Shown here: piece by piece, positions 44,406 to 56,879 of the stretch | Layout of the letters: each line of letters starts with the position of its first letter | How positions within the stretch are numbered: position 1 is the first letter of the stretch | Source: Trematomus loennbergii | Taxonomy: Eukaryota; Chordata; Actinopteri; Perciformes; Nototheniidae | Length of the DNA stretch: 64,000 nt | NCBI GenBank assembly: GCA_012861695.1 | Contig: JAAOOA010000603.1 | Coordinates: forward strand, 92,501 to 156,500 | Reading direction: 5' to 3' | Made by a program: the position numbers and the translations under genes | Notes under the pieces: model-generated | What the model was told of the DNA's origin: nothing | Database searches by the model: none | What the model saw: only the letters and a program-made list of their open reading frames with translations

Positions 44406-45472
44406 CTCTAAACGCTTGAGTTTCACTGCGGCTGTCAGGTGTGTTTACTCGCGTCATTCAAACAAGACACGCTGGCTCGGGAGCTACAACTACAACAAAA
44501 TTAACATATTTTACCGTGATTTAATTGTAGTACACGTTTCTAAATGATGCCAAAGTAACAACATACTGATACCGGTTAGTAAAAACCATGAATTAATGCT
44601 TGACAAGTCTGCAGACAAGACGGCAGGCGAAAAACCTTTTAAAATGCTTGTTTTCTGAATGAAGATCGGGTCGACCAGGCTAAGCTAACGCAGTATATGC
44701 TCCGACCGTCCACACTCACAACAACGGCCTATAGACATAAATAAAGCAGTGACTGTATTCGCCATGACACAGACAGTCTGTGGTTTGTACTTGTTTAACT
44801 TTTGTCCAGTTTCTGAACAGATATGAGGAGCTGTGAGCTCTGTGTGCTAACTGCTAACAGCTAACGGCTGATGTTTTCTGGTTGAACGTCAGTGACGGCA
44901 GGCTGAGATCCTCACCGCTGATTGGCTACCGCGCGCGTCACGCGAATATGAGCGTTTGTCGCGGCCCACTTCAATAGTCTCAATCGCGCTGCGGAATTCG
45001 CGTCCACCGCTTCATGCTTGCCGTCGGAGCGAATTCGCGTCCGTCCGCGTCTCTGCATTGATTTTACATGTAATCGCGCCGCCCCAAACATCGCATCGCG
45101 TCCGATGTGAACGCAGCATTAGAGTGCTTTGATCTCAAAACAGAGTGGAGGACAACTTGAAATTCTCCCAAAACATTTTTTGAAACCTGCCATAATTCCC
45201 AAACCCTACACTCCTCAGACATCATTTTTCCTGAAAAGCGTAGGAAAACCTCTCCTAGGTTGGAAAATTTAAAAAAATGCCTCTTGAGGGCATGAAGAGA
45301 CAAAAAGTCCACCTGGCTCCCATTAGACTCCTATGTAAAACAATTCCGGATCTTTCTTCAGAACAGAGAGAAGTACACTTTAGACAAACCGCTCTCATCT
45401 TCACATTTACCACACAAAACCCAACAAAAAAAACATATATCAGTTCATGGGGTTCCCTGATGCTCACGGTCT
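44406..45472. other. non-coding mixed repeat DNA
   Basis: Positions 44540-44880 are an inverted match to parts of the element at 25447-27495. Positions 45000-45115 hold cgcgtcc/gaattcgcg words and gtgaacgcagca, as at 1560-1610. Positions 45115-45265 are an inverted match to about 2635-2780. No gene. Confidence 0.5.
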
Positions 45473-45564
45473 GTACTTCTACTTTTACGACAAGATCTGA
45501 GTACTTCTACTTTTACTACAAGATCTGAGTACTTCTACTTTTACTACAAGATCTGAGTACTTCT
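45473..45564. repeat. 28-bp tandem repeat at the NACHT breakpoint (unit A)
   Basis: Three full units and a partial one of a 28-base repeat that begins gtacttctacttttac and ends aagatctga. The last unit runs directly into the truncated NACHT exon at 45563. Confidence 0.88.
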
Positions 45565-46382
45565 CCTGGAGCTCTTGATGTGAGAGATGATTCTGCTGGA
45601 CAGGTCTTCATCACTCGATCTCCTCCTGAAGTACTCCTCCTTCTGGGCGTCAGTGAAGCCTCGTACTTCTGTTACCCTGTCCACACACTCAGGAGGGATC
45701 TGATTCGCCGCTGCAGCTCTGGAAGTTATCCAGACGAGAGCCGAGGGAAGCAGCTTCCCCCTGATGAGGTTTGTCAGCAGCACGTTGACTGAAGACTGCT
45801 GTGAGACATCAGACACAACCTCATTGTTTCTGAAGTCCAGAGAAAGTCTGCTTTGATCCAGGCCGTCAAAGATGAGCAGCACTTTGCAGACAGCCAGCTG
45901 CTCTGCTGTGACCGTCTGTAAGGTTGGATGGAAAACATGGAGCAGCCTGAGAAGACTGTACTGCTCACCTTTGATCAGGTTCAGCTCCCTGAAGGAGAGC
46001 GGGATCACCAGACTGACATCTTGGTTTTCCAAACCCTCGGCCCAGTCCAGAGTGAACTTCTGCACTGAGAAGGTTTTTCCAACTCCAGCGACTCCGTTGG
46101 TCAGGACCGCTCTGATGTGAGTCTGTTGGTCAGGTAAGGCTTTAAAGATGTCCTGGCACTTGATTGGAGTTTCTTGGAGGGTCTTCTTCTTGGAAGCTGT
46201 CTCCAGCTGCGTCACCTCATGTTGGGTATTAACCTCTTCACTCTGTCCTTGTGTGATGTAGAGCTCAGTGTAGATGCTGTTGAGGAGGGTTTCACTTTGA
46301 TCAGTTCCTTCGGTCACACGTTCACATCTCCTCCTCAGACTGATCCTATGTTCATCTAAAACCTCCTGCAGACCACCATCTG
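45563..46382 (-). pseudogene. NLR locus 2: FISNA and first half of NACHT, 3' truncated
   Basis: The exon has a cttccag acceptor at 46383-46389 and an open frame through FISNA (HRISLRRRCERVTEGTDQSE), the P-loop NGVAGVGKT (46072-46095), a Walker B region ([11 protein letters not shown], about 45854-45880) and the sensor stretch ([20 protein letters not shown], then [20 protein letters not shown]). At 45563 homology to locus 1 ends; a stop follows six codons later. The winged helix, linker and all LRRs are missing. With the upstream exons it could encode a RING-FISNA-partial NACHT protein, or it is a pseudogene. The frame itself is undamaged. Confidence 0.85.
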
Positions 46383-46497
46383 CTGGAAGAGAAAAACACA
46401 TGTGAGATAAATGAAAGTGTTTAAAAATCACAAAACAATTAACAGGAAGAATTTTTTTTTTAAATCAAGTTACCAGCAGAAATATGTATAGACTTAC

Positions 46498-46697
46498 TTT
46501 GTATAATGCTGCATCCTTCTCCACACTGGGGACATGAGGGGTCTCCCGATGGAGTTGGCTGCTCCCAGCCTGAGGTGATGCACTGTCTGCAGATCCAGTG
46601 GTCACAGCTGGTAGTGACTGGATCTTTCAGGACGTCCTGACACAAAGCACAGCTGGACAGCTGCTCCTCCACAGGAACAGTACATTTCCTCTTCTCT
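46498..46697 (-). CDS. RING-finger exon of NLR locus 2
   Basis: 200 bases between a ctccacag acceptor and a gtaagt donor. From the Met near 46672 it encodes [20 protein letters not shown], then SCDHWICRQC and SCPQCGEG. The ligand spacing is C-x2-C-x11-C-x-H-x2-C-x2-C-x15-C-x2-C, a complete C3HC4 RING. RING fingers recruit E2 ubiquitin-conjugating enzymes; a role here is not shown. It joins the N-terminal peptide exons to FISNA-NACHT. Confidence 0.8.
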
Positions 46698-48364
46698 CTG
46701 TGGAGATGAACACATCCTTTATAGCACTTAACATTAGTGGTAAGCGATTAACCAATGGTACAATAAGGAATCAAGTTCTGGTTTGATATTATTAAAATAT
46801 TGTTATCCTTTTTCCACCGCTTATCCGAGGTCAGGTTCCCAGGCCAGCGTGGAGTTAAATCCCTTCACCAGGTCCTGGAACCGTCCCTCGGTCTCCTGCT
46901 AGCTGCACACCTCCCTAGGGAGTGGGTCAGGTGGCCTCCTTACTGCCCGAACCTCCTCAACTGGCTCTCTTCTATGCGAAGGATCAGCTAACTTCTCACC
47001 TTATCCCTAAGGGGGATGCCAGAAACCCTCCATAGAAAACCCATGTCAGCCGTTTGTTTACCCGCACTACACATTTGGGCTTACCAGGTTTATTCAGTCC
47101 ACTTCAAATACTCGAGACGATGCAGTTATGTATTTGAAGTGGACAGGGCCATATCTCAACATTGCAATGTGCCAGGAAGCTGATACTTAAACTGTGTCAT
47201 ACATATAACCCATGGAATTAGTGGACCGATTCCGGAGATGATTGGACAACCTTTGACTTTGTGTCACATTTCACACTCATATCTGAAAAACTTCAATTTT
47301 CCTGAGAAAAATAAAGTTGCTCTGATTTGCCTGAAAGTTGGTATACTGAGAAAAGTGGCCTAACAGATGAGTATTCCAAACTTACGTACATGCATCCCCC
47401 GGCATCTTGGAAATATGACCTTGTCCACTTCAAATACATAACTGCAGGTTCTCGGGTATTTGAAGTGTAACGTACACTTCAAATACCCGAGAACCTGCAG
47501 AAATGTATGGGAAGTGTAAAGGCCTATACCTCAACATTGCAATGGGCTAGGAAGCTGATACTTGAACTGTGTCATGCCACCAGCCCATGGATTGAGTGTC
47601 TCGAATTTGGAGATGATTGGAGAACCTTATATTTTGACCTTTTAACTCACTCGTTTTTTCCTGAAAAACAGGTCAAAAATAAAGTTGCTCGATTTGCATG
47701 GAAGTTGGTGTACTTGGAAAAATGGCCTCACAGAAATTCAAAGTGCATGTAGCCCTTGGCATCTTTAGGATATGACCTTGTGCATTTCAAATACATCAAG
47801 TCAAGTAGTGAGGAAGGGTATTTCACATCGCCTCAAATGGAGATCAGTGAGGTCTCAGAAGTTACGTGATAAATGATTTTGGAACAACAACATCTATCCG
47901 ACACCCCCTTCTCAGCCTCTGCTTTCCCCTGGGCCGTCCGCCCGAAACTTATTTAGTTGGACAACATTTTTTTTAAACAAGTATATATCAATATTATCAT
48001 TTCATCATGATTGTCATTTTAAAAACATTTTATGCCACAAATATAATGATAAAACAACAGGTTCATAATACTTGAACACCATTACAAAAAAGCCATTGAC
48101 TGATCATCCTTAAGGATTCATTGTATTGTGAAAACAAATTGAATGATGGTCAATGTGTTTCTTTACTGTTCTGCGTTTTAACTGTATTTTACTTTTACTG
48201 TAATCTGCTTTGCTTCTTTACTGACTTCAAATGTGTTTCTTTGCTGTAAACAACTGTGATTATTACTGGGTGCGCTCATGTAGTTAATAAAGAACAGGTT
48301 AGATTATCAGGTAACATAAACACTGAATCCTCTTCAGGTCAGTTCACAGTAGAAACAGACTTAC
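46698..48364. other. intron of NLR locus 2; junction of units A and B
   Basis: Positions 46740-47012 match the locus 1 intron at 21690-21728 plus 24238-24480 (the empty site of the transposon there). Positions 47080-47800 hold a non-coding repeat with two related blocks (47130-47410 and 47510-47790) and the hairpin 47442-47500. Around 47930 the sequence begins to match unit A's start at 33500. Confidence 0.6.
47442..47500. repeat. 28-bp perfect inverted repeat
   Basis: Arms 47442-47469 and 47473-47500 are exact reverse complements with a 3-base spacer. The arm starts ctgcaggttctcgggtattt. It separates two direct-oriented related blocks. Confidence 0.88.
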
Positions 48365-48469
48365 TCTGTGTCTGAGGGTCCAGGTTCATCTCTGAAGTAT
48401 GGAGGAGAGCCTTTAGACTGGTCACTCTTCAGAGACAGACGGCCAGAGACTGAAGACTCTGCTCTCTGT
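48365..48469 (-). CDS. NLR N-terminal exon 2, copy 2 (locus 2)
   Basis: 105 bases, same splice sites and nearly the same sequence as 33960-34064. Encodes the EPGPSDTE-ending peptide. Belongs with the start exon at 48794 and the RING exon at 46498. Confidence 0.8.
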
Positions 48470-48793
48470 CTGAAACAACACATGTTGTACACATACCATT
48501 AGTTCATTTAAAGAGCAGCTTTAGTCCTCTGTCTGTTCACCTGATTAAACATGGTTAGAGTGTTTGAGTCGTGCTTGTTGGTTTCTGCTGTTACAATTCA
48601 TGTTTGAAACGTTTTACAAAGTCGTATCTTTACTATTATTTACTATCGCTGATGCAAGGAGCACGAGTTCAATCAAACTGTGTTACTGTACTCTACCAAG
48701 TTTCTTCACTGTGATCATTAAAACAAGTTTAGATTAAGAGATAATATAAAACTGAATCCTCTTCAGGTCAGTTTACAGTAGAAACAGACTTAC

Positions 48794-48918
48794 TCTGTGT
48801 CTGAGGGTCCAGGTTCATCTCTGAAGACTAGAGGTGGAGACATAGACCGGTCACTCTTCAGAGACAGACAGCTGGAGACTGGAGATCTTTTCTCTTCCTC
48901 AACTTTTAAATCACTCAT
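48794..48918 (-). CDS. NLR start-codon exon, copy 2 (locus 2)
   Basis: The exon's acceptor is at 48950-48956 (ctccag); the ATG complement is at 48916-48918. Encodes MSDLKVEEEKRSPVSSCLSL and then SDRSMSPPLVFRDEPGPSDT, ending at a gtaagt donor. Open frame. Confidence 0.82.
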
Positions 48919-48954
48919 CTTCTCCAGTCTGAGAGATAAACCAGTAACACTGGA

Positions 48955-49093
<139 letters not shown>

Positions 49094-49364
49094 TTTCAAT
49101 CAAAACCATCATAATAATAAACTTGTTTAAAATACAACAATCAGTCAGACTTCAGACAGGCCTCTACATGTTGACTGTGCTGGGCTGTCACATGTTATGT
49201 AACTCTGATGGATCAGAAACCAGTACATGGAAAAGACTTTACAACATTAGCAGAAGTCTCATTGGACTCTAGGACGCTGATTTTGTATCAAGAAGTTATG
49301 TTCTGACATCAGTTTAACAGAGTAAATAATGTGTTAAAAAGCAGAGCCTGGTGTTAACACTCAC

Positions 49365-49466
49365 CCTGTTGTCCTCCTCTCTGTCGAAGTGTAAAATGGC
49401 AGTTTGACTTAATTCTTCACTTCAACGCCCTCACCTGTCTGCAGCTCCTCCTCCCTTTGTTTCATA
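49365..49466 (-). other. 5' untranslated exon of NLR locus 2 (inferred)
   Basis: Same conserved block and gtgagt donor as 35009-35110. Its upstream DNA (49467-49896) repeats the AT-rich upstream region of locus 1. Confidence 0.55.
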
Positions 49467-49900
49467 GCCTCATCAGAGGAATGTGAACATACAGGATTAT
49501 ATTCAGTAAGATAGAAATAGACATGCAGCAAGTAAACATCCTGCTTTAAAAGCCTTACTTAAGTTAAAGTGTATAGGTATTTAAGAGCTCTATTGTTAAC
49601 TGTGCATTACATTTTCCCTATTATATATATATAATGCCATTTTTTGTAATTATTTGAATACAAATGTAAACGTTGTAATTTTTGTCAATTTACATTTCAT
49701 TATATATATTTTTTCAAATTTGTTTTTATCCTAATGTATTAAAAATAATGTATTCATATTGTAATAAAAGCATTTTTTTCACTTTTTAATTTTATATTAA
49801 TATTTTATTTTGTAGTACCTTCGTTTCAATCATCTTTCTTTCTTATACCAATAATCGGAAAAGCAACTGCAATATTTCTTTAGTTTCTTTTTTACCTTAA

Positions 49901-50860
49901 AGGGGACCTATCATGCAAAATGCACTTTAGTACGTCTTTTCTACATGAATATGTGTCCCCGGTGTTCCAGGGAACTCACCAAGTGTCAGAAAACACAACC
50001 CTCTCTATTTTCCTCCATACCCAAATCTCTAAAAAGGGGCTGCAACGGATCTGATAAAAACTGATCCAGATTTGAACACTGTCCTGACGTCAGGACGGTG
50101 GCGCTACGGCTATTGGGCCAACTCCACCAATCAGGGGAATGTGGGGTTGGGCCACGGCCGGCCATTGCCGCTCGAAAGCGCTGGAGACGCTGTAGTACAT
50201 ATGCCAGGCCTGTAAGTGGCGCTGTAGTCTGCCACAAAAGCAGCGAAGAAGACTTCCCGCCCATAGTTACCATGGTTACCCTTCTGTTTATTCTCCGCTG
50301 TGGCTCTTTTTCTCCTCCCCGAGGCAAGCGTTTGCTCCCGCTGCTTTAATTCAATGCAATCCCTCCCCGTCGAGGCAAGCACTGTAATTCTCTCCGGTTA
50401 GTCCACCAGCAGATGACAAACACCCACCTCTCCGCCTCTTCCAAGGAACGAGGGGACCGTGCGGCAGAGTTTCAGTTTCTTTCGCCGGTCAAGATGTCCG
50501 TTAAAGTTTAAATCTTCCGGACGAAATTAGAAAAGTGCCGGTCAAAGGTCTTCTTTGTTATTTATTGAGCTTTAAAACAAATGAATAACGACTCTATATA
50601 ATAAAACACGGAGGACGGAGATCTCTTTTTCTCCCCTCTTCTGACAGCCCAGCAGCTGATCAGAGCACGTCTCCCCTCTCCTGCAGGGGGGCGTGGTCAG
50701 CAGAATCAGACCCGTAGACAGCAAACAGCACATAGAGCGAAATGAGGCATGGCTAAAATGCATGATCTGTTTGGTATTTTGAAAACAGAAACTTATAAAT
50801 ATACCTTATATAGGTATGGCCCTACAATATATCATTTAAATATAGCATGATAGGTCCACT
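49901..50860. mobile_element. TTAA element, unit B, uninterrupted (960 bp)
   Basis: TTAA at 49897-49900 and 50861-50864; ends aggggacctatcatgc and gcatgataggtccact. This copy lacks the LINE seen in unit A, so it shows the original element. The CRE-type palindrome is at 50081-50096. No transposase. Confidence 0.9.
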
Positions 50861-50864
50861 TTAA

Positions 50865-51247
50865 AGGTAGGGTAGGTAAGAATGGTGAAACCAGCTCGAG
50901 TGCGCTAGAATTTGAAAGTACACAACCGGAAAAAATCTGCCTCTTCCTTCAGACTTCCTTACAGAGCCCCTCCTCCAACACACATGAACGCGCACATGAC
51001 CAATGAGGGCACGAGATAAGTTTGTGCACAGATGGAAGGCTGACAGGCAGGTAGGCCATCCAGTTATTTTAGCCGGGCCGGCTCAGATGATTGGTCGTGC
51101 TTTTTACAGTACTACGGCTTCCACAGATGACGTTTTTGTATGTATTTATTATCAAAGCATTTAATGTATTCATTGCTATCGGGATGTTAAGAGCATTCCA
51201 TGGAATATAACAAAAAGTGTTTCTGAAGGGAATTACCTACCCCACCT
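50865..51247. mobile_element. TTAA MITE (aggtagggtaggtaa family), unit B
   Basis: Equal in length and ends to 39535-39917, flanked by TTAA at 50861-50864 and 51248-51251. Confidence 0.85.
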
Positions 51248-52009
51248 TTAAAAAAGTAATGGCCAGGAAGTAATTTCAAAATAAAAGCCCTCGTCTGTTA
51301 AAGGCATGGATGTGTTTAGAGAACAGACAACACTTGATGATAGCTAAATATTTTTAAGATGTCGTGTGAATTACAAGAGAGAGGCCGTAGAGACAGGCTG
51401 TAATTCCCTCTCAGAGACTTTACTGATAAGACTAGCTTTCCATAGTGAGGTTTATTTTGAAAGATATGGACAGATGAATAACCTAAACACAAATAGTTCC
51501 CAAAACACAAACGCCTTAACAACCACAGTAAGGTAAACAAGGAGGTTCAACCTTATTTCTATCAAATCAAAGCCCAAAATACAAAATACATTACATTTTT
51601 TATAATCTTTTATGATTTAAGATATGCTTTTGACAAGAGATATGTTTGCATATGTGGTGTTAAAAGAGGGAAGGTAATGGGGTCTGAAAAGTACTGCCAT
51701 GCTCGGGATTCAAACCCAAATTGATAAAACATTCACACATTTATTTAGGTATGAAGTCATTTTCGTAAAATAGGTTTAATCTGGAAGAGCAGGGTTGCTT
51801 TGCACTCCAATTTTTGTCAAGTTATGAGTTTGGCCAGAGAGCTTTTTCTGGAGATTCAGTGGGAGTTTGTCTGCCAGGCTCAGGATTCAGACCCACATCC
51901 CACTGGTTGCTGTCTGTCAGCTCTGACCACTGAGCTATACGTATTCTATCTGCAGCGTCTCCAAAGTGCAACACAGAAAAATGATGAAACCAAAATATGA
52001 AATGACTTT
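51248..52009. other. non-coding, unit B counterpart of 39918-40678
   Basis: Same features as the unit A copy, including the tRNA-like block at 51876-51942. Differences are single bases. Confidence 0.6.
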
Positions 52010-52013
52010 TTAA

Positions 52014-54336
52014 CCTGTTAAGCCCGAGAGACCCCGGTACCGGGGCACTGCCGCAACATCTTGCAGGAAACAGTGTCTGAGGACATGTTCATTTAACCTG
52101 TTAAGCTCTGAGCCTGTTTTTCAGGTCTCAGGCTCGAAAATGACATTCCCAGAACAAATGACCATATCTTCCCTTCTAAAAGGGTTAAATTAATAATCTT
52201 TTTTCTCAAAGTAATGATAAACCTGTGAGTTGGATGTAGAAAAGTCAGAATCAATATAGATGTTTTTATTTTAAAGAAAATTCAGATTTTACATAGTAAA
52301 AAATTGTAAATTATAGTGTCCGTCCAAAGATTCTTTTTTACTTATAGTGAAAACTACCCTTGGATGATGGGTTAGTAGACTGAAAGCTTTAGGAATCCAA
52401 AGTACAACATATAATAAGTACCCTGTATCAAGATTGATGCAAAACAAGTGACATTTGACCTTTTTAGAGAGGTTTAGCCAAAACCACCCACCTCTGAGGT
52501 GATTTGGGTGAAAATGTTTTTTTTTATATCTCTGGCCCCCCTTGGTCGATTTTGATGGTTGACACTCTTTCTGACCGTTAGAGCCAATAGAATCGAAGGG
52601 GGAGTCCCCCACACACACTCATTTTGAAAAAAAGGTGGGGGCTTCCCGCATGCAGGTTTGCACCAGAGTGAAGCGATCTCTCGCTCTGACATTTGGAAAC
52701 GAAAAAGCAGTTTTATTGCTTATGGATTATCAGAAATCATTTCAAAGAGGACACAGACACATTGGATGAACCTATGGATTAACTGCAGCATCGTTTTTTT
52801 ATCGTTTTAATGCCATTGAAGACCAGTTTTGACCAAGGTAAGCCATGTTAGCGTTTGTAGCTACCTAGTGCTACATGTTTTGATGTACGTTTTCGTTTAT
52901 AGCGTCGCAATGAGTGTTGAGGTGGGCACCCACAGATTCTGTGTCTCCAGGAGATGCTAATCGATGGGTTGGCTGTGCATCTAGGATAAGTAATAAGGGA
53001 GGTCTGAGTGAGTTTATGTGCAGTGATAGGTTACATTTTTTCGCTCGTGGCTAATTCAGAGGCTGAGTGCTAGCATGTGAGTTTTCTTTGGAAAAAAAAT
53101 GTAAAAAGATCAGTTAGCTGAGTTTCTTCCCGTTACATGGATATAAAACATTCCAGTTTAGTTTATTAAATATTAAGATTCCTTAGACGTTGTTTCCTGC
53201 AAATGACGCGTTTATCCGCCCGGAACTGGGGGGGCGGTGCGTAACAGGTTAATAAACTATGAATGTTTTATATCCATGTAACGGGAAGAAACTCATCTAA
53301 CTGATCTTTTTTTTTTTTTTTTAAAAGAAAACCCACAATGCTAACACTGAGCCTCTGATTAGCAATGAGCGAGAAATGCTAACAGATTACTGCACCGAAA
53401 ATCACTCACAAAACCTTATTATTTATCTCTTCTCCACATCCATGACATCGATTCACATCGTGAGGTGACACAGAATCGATGGGTGCCCTCATTATCACTG
53501 AATTATATGAATTTGCGACGTTATAAACAAAAACAGACCTCAAAACAGGTGACGCAAGGTAGCTAAAAATGCTAACAAGGTTAACTTGGCTCTGTAGTCT
53601 CTCCAAAGTGGTCTTCAATGGCATTAAAACGATAAAAACAGCTGCTGAAGTTAATTCATAGGTTAATCCAATGTGTCTGTGTCCCTTTGAAATGATTTCT
53701 GATAATCCATGACCAATAAAACGGATAATCCATGCTATTCTGTTTCTAGATGTCAGAGCTAGAATGTAGCTTCACTCTAATGCAAAATTACATGCGCGAA
53801 GCCCCCACCTTTTTTTCCAAATGAGTGTGTGTGGGGGACTCCCCCTTCGATTCTATTGGCTCTAACGGTCAGAAAGAGGTGTCAACCATCAAAATCGAGC
53901 AAGGGGTTCCAGAGATATGGAAAATCCACCAAATGACCCCAGAAGTGGTTTCTTTTTGCTAAACCTCTCTACAAAGGTAAAATGTCACTTGTTTTGCATC
54001 AATCTTGATACAGGGTTATTATATGTTGTACTTTGGATTCCTACAGCTTTTAGTCTACCTTACCATCATCCAAGGGTAGTTTTCACTATAAGTACAAAAT
54101 AATCTTTGGACGGACACTATAATTTATAGTTTTTTACTATGTAAAATCTGAATTTTCTTTAAAATAAAAAACATCTATATTGATTCTGACTTTTCTACAT
54201 CCAACTCACAGGTTTATCATTACTTGAGAAAAAAGATTATTAATTTAACCCTTTTAGAAGGGAAGATATGGTCATTTGTTCTGGGAATGTCATTTTCGAG
54301 CCTGAGACCTGAAAAACAGGCTCAGGGCTTAACAGG
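52014..54336. mobile_element. nested piggyBac-like TTAA elements, unit B
   Basis: Outer element flanked by TTAA at 52010-52013 and 54337-54340. Its left end keeps the unmutated cctgttaagcccgagag. The inner copy is at 52097-53248 with TTAA at 52093-52096 and 53249-53252. The structure is the same as in unit A, so the nesting predates the duplication. Confidence 0.88.
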
Positions 54337-54340
54337 TTAA

Positions 54341-55723
54341 AGTTGCCAGTCTGCTGAGATCTACCAGTCCAAATAGAGAGGGGTAGCCATTACTGACAGC
54401 CTACTACCAGGTAAATACACACTTCTACTTGTATAAAACTGACCTTTGTACGATTAATACTTCATAAAATACTGCAGATCCTTTATCTTACCTCTTTCTA
54501 ATCTACACACATACAAGTATTTAACTGAAGTTACACAACAGTGTTGTTGATACAGAGTTGGAGTTTATTCACACGTCACAAACTACAGTTGTTTTCAAGA
54601 AACATTGAACAGTGCTGCCACATATGACACAGGAAAAAAAGAAAAGACTCTGAACCCTTTCTTTGCCATTATATAAAAATAGTGTTGCTACAAAAGTATA
54701 AATTAGTTTACTAATAAGACAACTCAGATCTGAAGCTACCCCGGAATCTGCTGCCAAAGTGCAATAAAAAGAGAACATTTATAGAATCAAACCCTTTTGT
54801 TGTTGCATTTTAGTAGAGTATAAAAAGAAATGCCTTTAAAATAGGATGCAAGCAACACTAGTTTCTTAACCTGAATTGATAATAGACTATAATCAATTTA
54901 AACAGAACAGATCTTTATGTTTGCATTCTTATACCATGTTGTACAATAATTATAATGAATAAGTTCAAACAAACTAAAACTTACAGCTGATTAATAACGG
55001 TATCTAACTTGAGTTTTTATTATATCAAAAACCTGTTGAAATGCTACTGTTATTTTTACTGTCCCCAAAAAGCGCGTCGGCAGCCTCCAGGAATGCTTCT
55101 TTCACAACTTCGCCGTCTTTGAAAGACTTCATGTGTTTGGCAAGAACGTGACTGACACGATAAGATGCTATGGTAGCAGCCTTGCTCTTGTTGTTGGGCC
55201 TGGTGAAAATGGACTGCTGTGCATTTAGCTGTCCTTTCAGGTCCCTCACCTTTTGGGAGCGTAGGGCAATTAGGAGGGAATTCCGTCTCGTAGCGTTTGT
55301 GCACTGTTTTGAAATGCCGCTCCTAAATTACCATTCTTCGATAAAGCCACGCTCGCATTGCAGATGAGACAGATGAACTTTGAATTGGAATAGATACAAA
55401 AATAATCATCCTCCCACTCGGAGTGAAAATTATATATTTTGGGCTTTTTTGCTTCTGCCATAATTGGGGTCTTGTGTGTGTGCGGACTGTCACTCCTGTT
55501 GACATGGACAACGTCAGCGAACTAGTGCCCACTGCCCACCAGCCACACCCCGACACATGGGGTCACGCCGGCCAATCACAAAGCTTTGATGTGTTCAAGT
55601 GCATTATTCTGGCACAGGAAGATTATGTTATAGGACATTAACGATAAAACAGAATATTGTTGTTCTATTTTTAGACACATCTCGCGATCGACTGGGAATC
55701 GATCGACTGGTTGGGCACCCCTG
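54341..55723 (-). mobile_element. hAT element with GTF2IRD2-like transposase remnant, unit B
   Basis: 5' hAT end at 55709-55723. Transposase N-terminal pieces are at 55270-55461 (MAEAKKPKIYNFHSEWEDDY) and 55025-55249 (RDLKGQLNAQQSIFTRPNNK). Besides the shared frameshift this copy lost bases near 55268, removing the PPNSALRS segment from the frame. Confidence 0.65.
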
Positions 55724-56787
55724 CTCTAAACGCTTGAGTTTCACTGCGGCTGTCAGGTGTGTTTACTCGCGTCATTCAAACAAGACACGCTGGCTCGGGA
55801 GCTACAACTACAACAAAATTAACATATTTTACCGTGATTTAATTGTAGTACACGTTTCTAAATGATGCCAAAGTAACAACATACTGATACCGGTTAGTAA
55901 AAACCATGAATTAATGCTTGACAAGTCTGCAGACAAGACGGCAGGCGAAAAACCTTTTAAAATGCTTGTTTTCTGAATGAAGATCGGGTCGACCAGGCTA
56001 AGCTAACGCAGTATATGCTCCGACCGTCCACACTCACAACAACGGCCTATAGACATAAATAAAGCAGTGACTGTATTCGCCATGACACAGACAGTCTGTG
56101 GTTTGTACTTGTTTAACTTTTGTCCAGTTTCTGAACAGATATGAGGAGCTGTGAGCTCTGTGTGCTAACTGCTAACAGCTAACGGCTGATGTTTTCTGGT
56201 TGAACGTCAGTGACGGCAGGCTGAGATCCTCACCGCTGATTGGCTACCGCGCGCGTCACGCGAATATGAGCGTTTGTCGCGGCCCACTTCAATAGTCTCA
56301 ATCGCGCTGCGGAATTCGCGTCCACCGCTTCATGCTTGCCGTCGGAGCGAATTCGCGTCCGTCCGCGTCTCTGCATTGATTTTACATGTAATCGCCGCCC
56401 CAAACATCGCATCGCGTCCGATGTGAACGCAGCATTAGAGTGCTTTGATCTCAAAACAGAGTGGAGGACAACTTGAAATTCTCCCAAAACATTTTTTGAA
56501 ACCTGCCATAATTCCCAAACCCTACACTCCTCAGACATCATTTTTCCTGAAAAGCGTAGGAAAACCTCTCCTAGGTTGGAAAATTTTAAAAAATGCCTCT
56601 TGAGGGCATGAAGAGACAAAAAGTCCACCTGGCTCCCATTAGACTCCTATGTAAAACAATTCCGGATCTTTCTTCAGAACAGAGAGAAGTACACTTTAGA
56701 CAAACCGCTCTCATCTTCACATTTACCACACAAAACCCAACAAAAAAAACATATATCAGTTCAGGGGTTCCCTGATGCTCACGGTCT
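55724..56787. other. non-coding, unit B counterpart of 44406-45472
   Basis: Same mixture of repeat DNA as in unit A. The open frame 56230-56628 spans repeat words and has no known family. Confidence 0.5.
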
Positions 56788-56879
56788 GTACTTCTACTTT
56801 TACGACAAGATCTGAGTACTTCTACTTTTACTACAAGATCTGAGTACTTCTACTTTTACTACAAGATCTGAGTACTTCT
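56788..56879. repeat. 28-bp tandem repeat at the NACHT breakpoint (unit B)
   Basis: Same 3.3 units as at 45473-45564, ending at the truncated NACHT exon. Confidence 0.88.

Noticed and set aside
56230..56628. 132-aa minus-strand frame next to the truncated NACHT exon
   Set aside because: Covers repeat-derived DNA also seen at 45.1 kb and 2.7 kb, where the frame is not kept.
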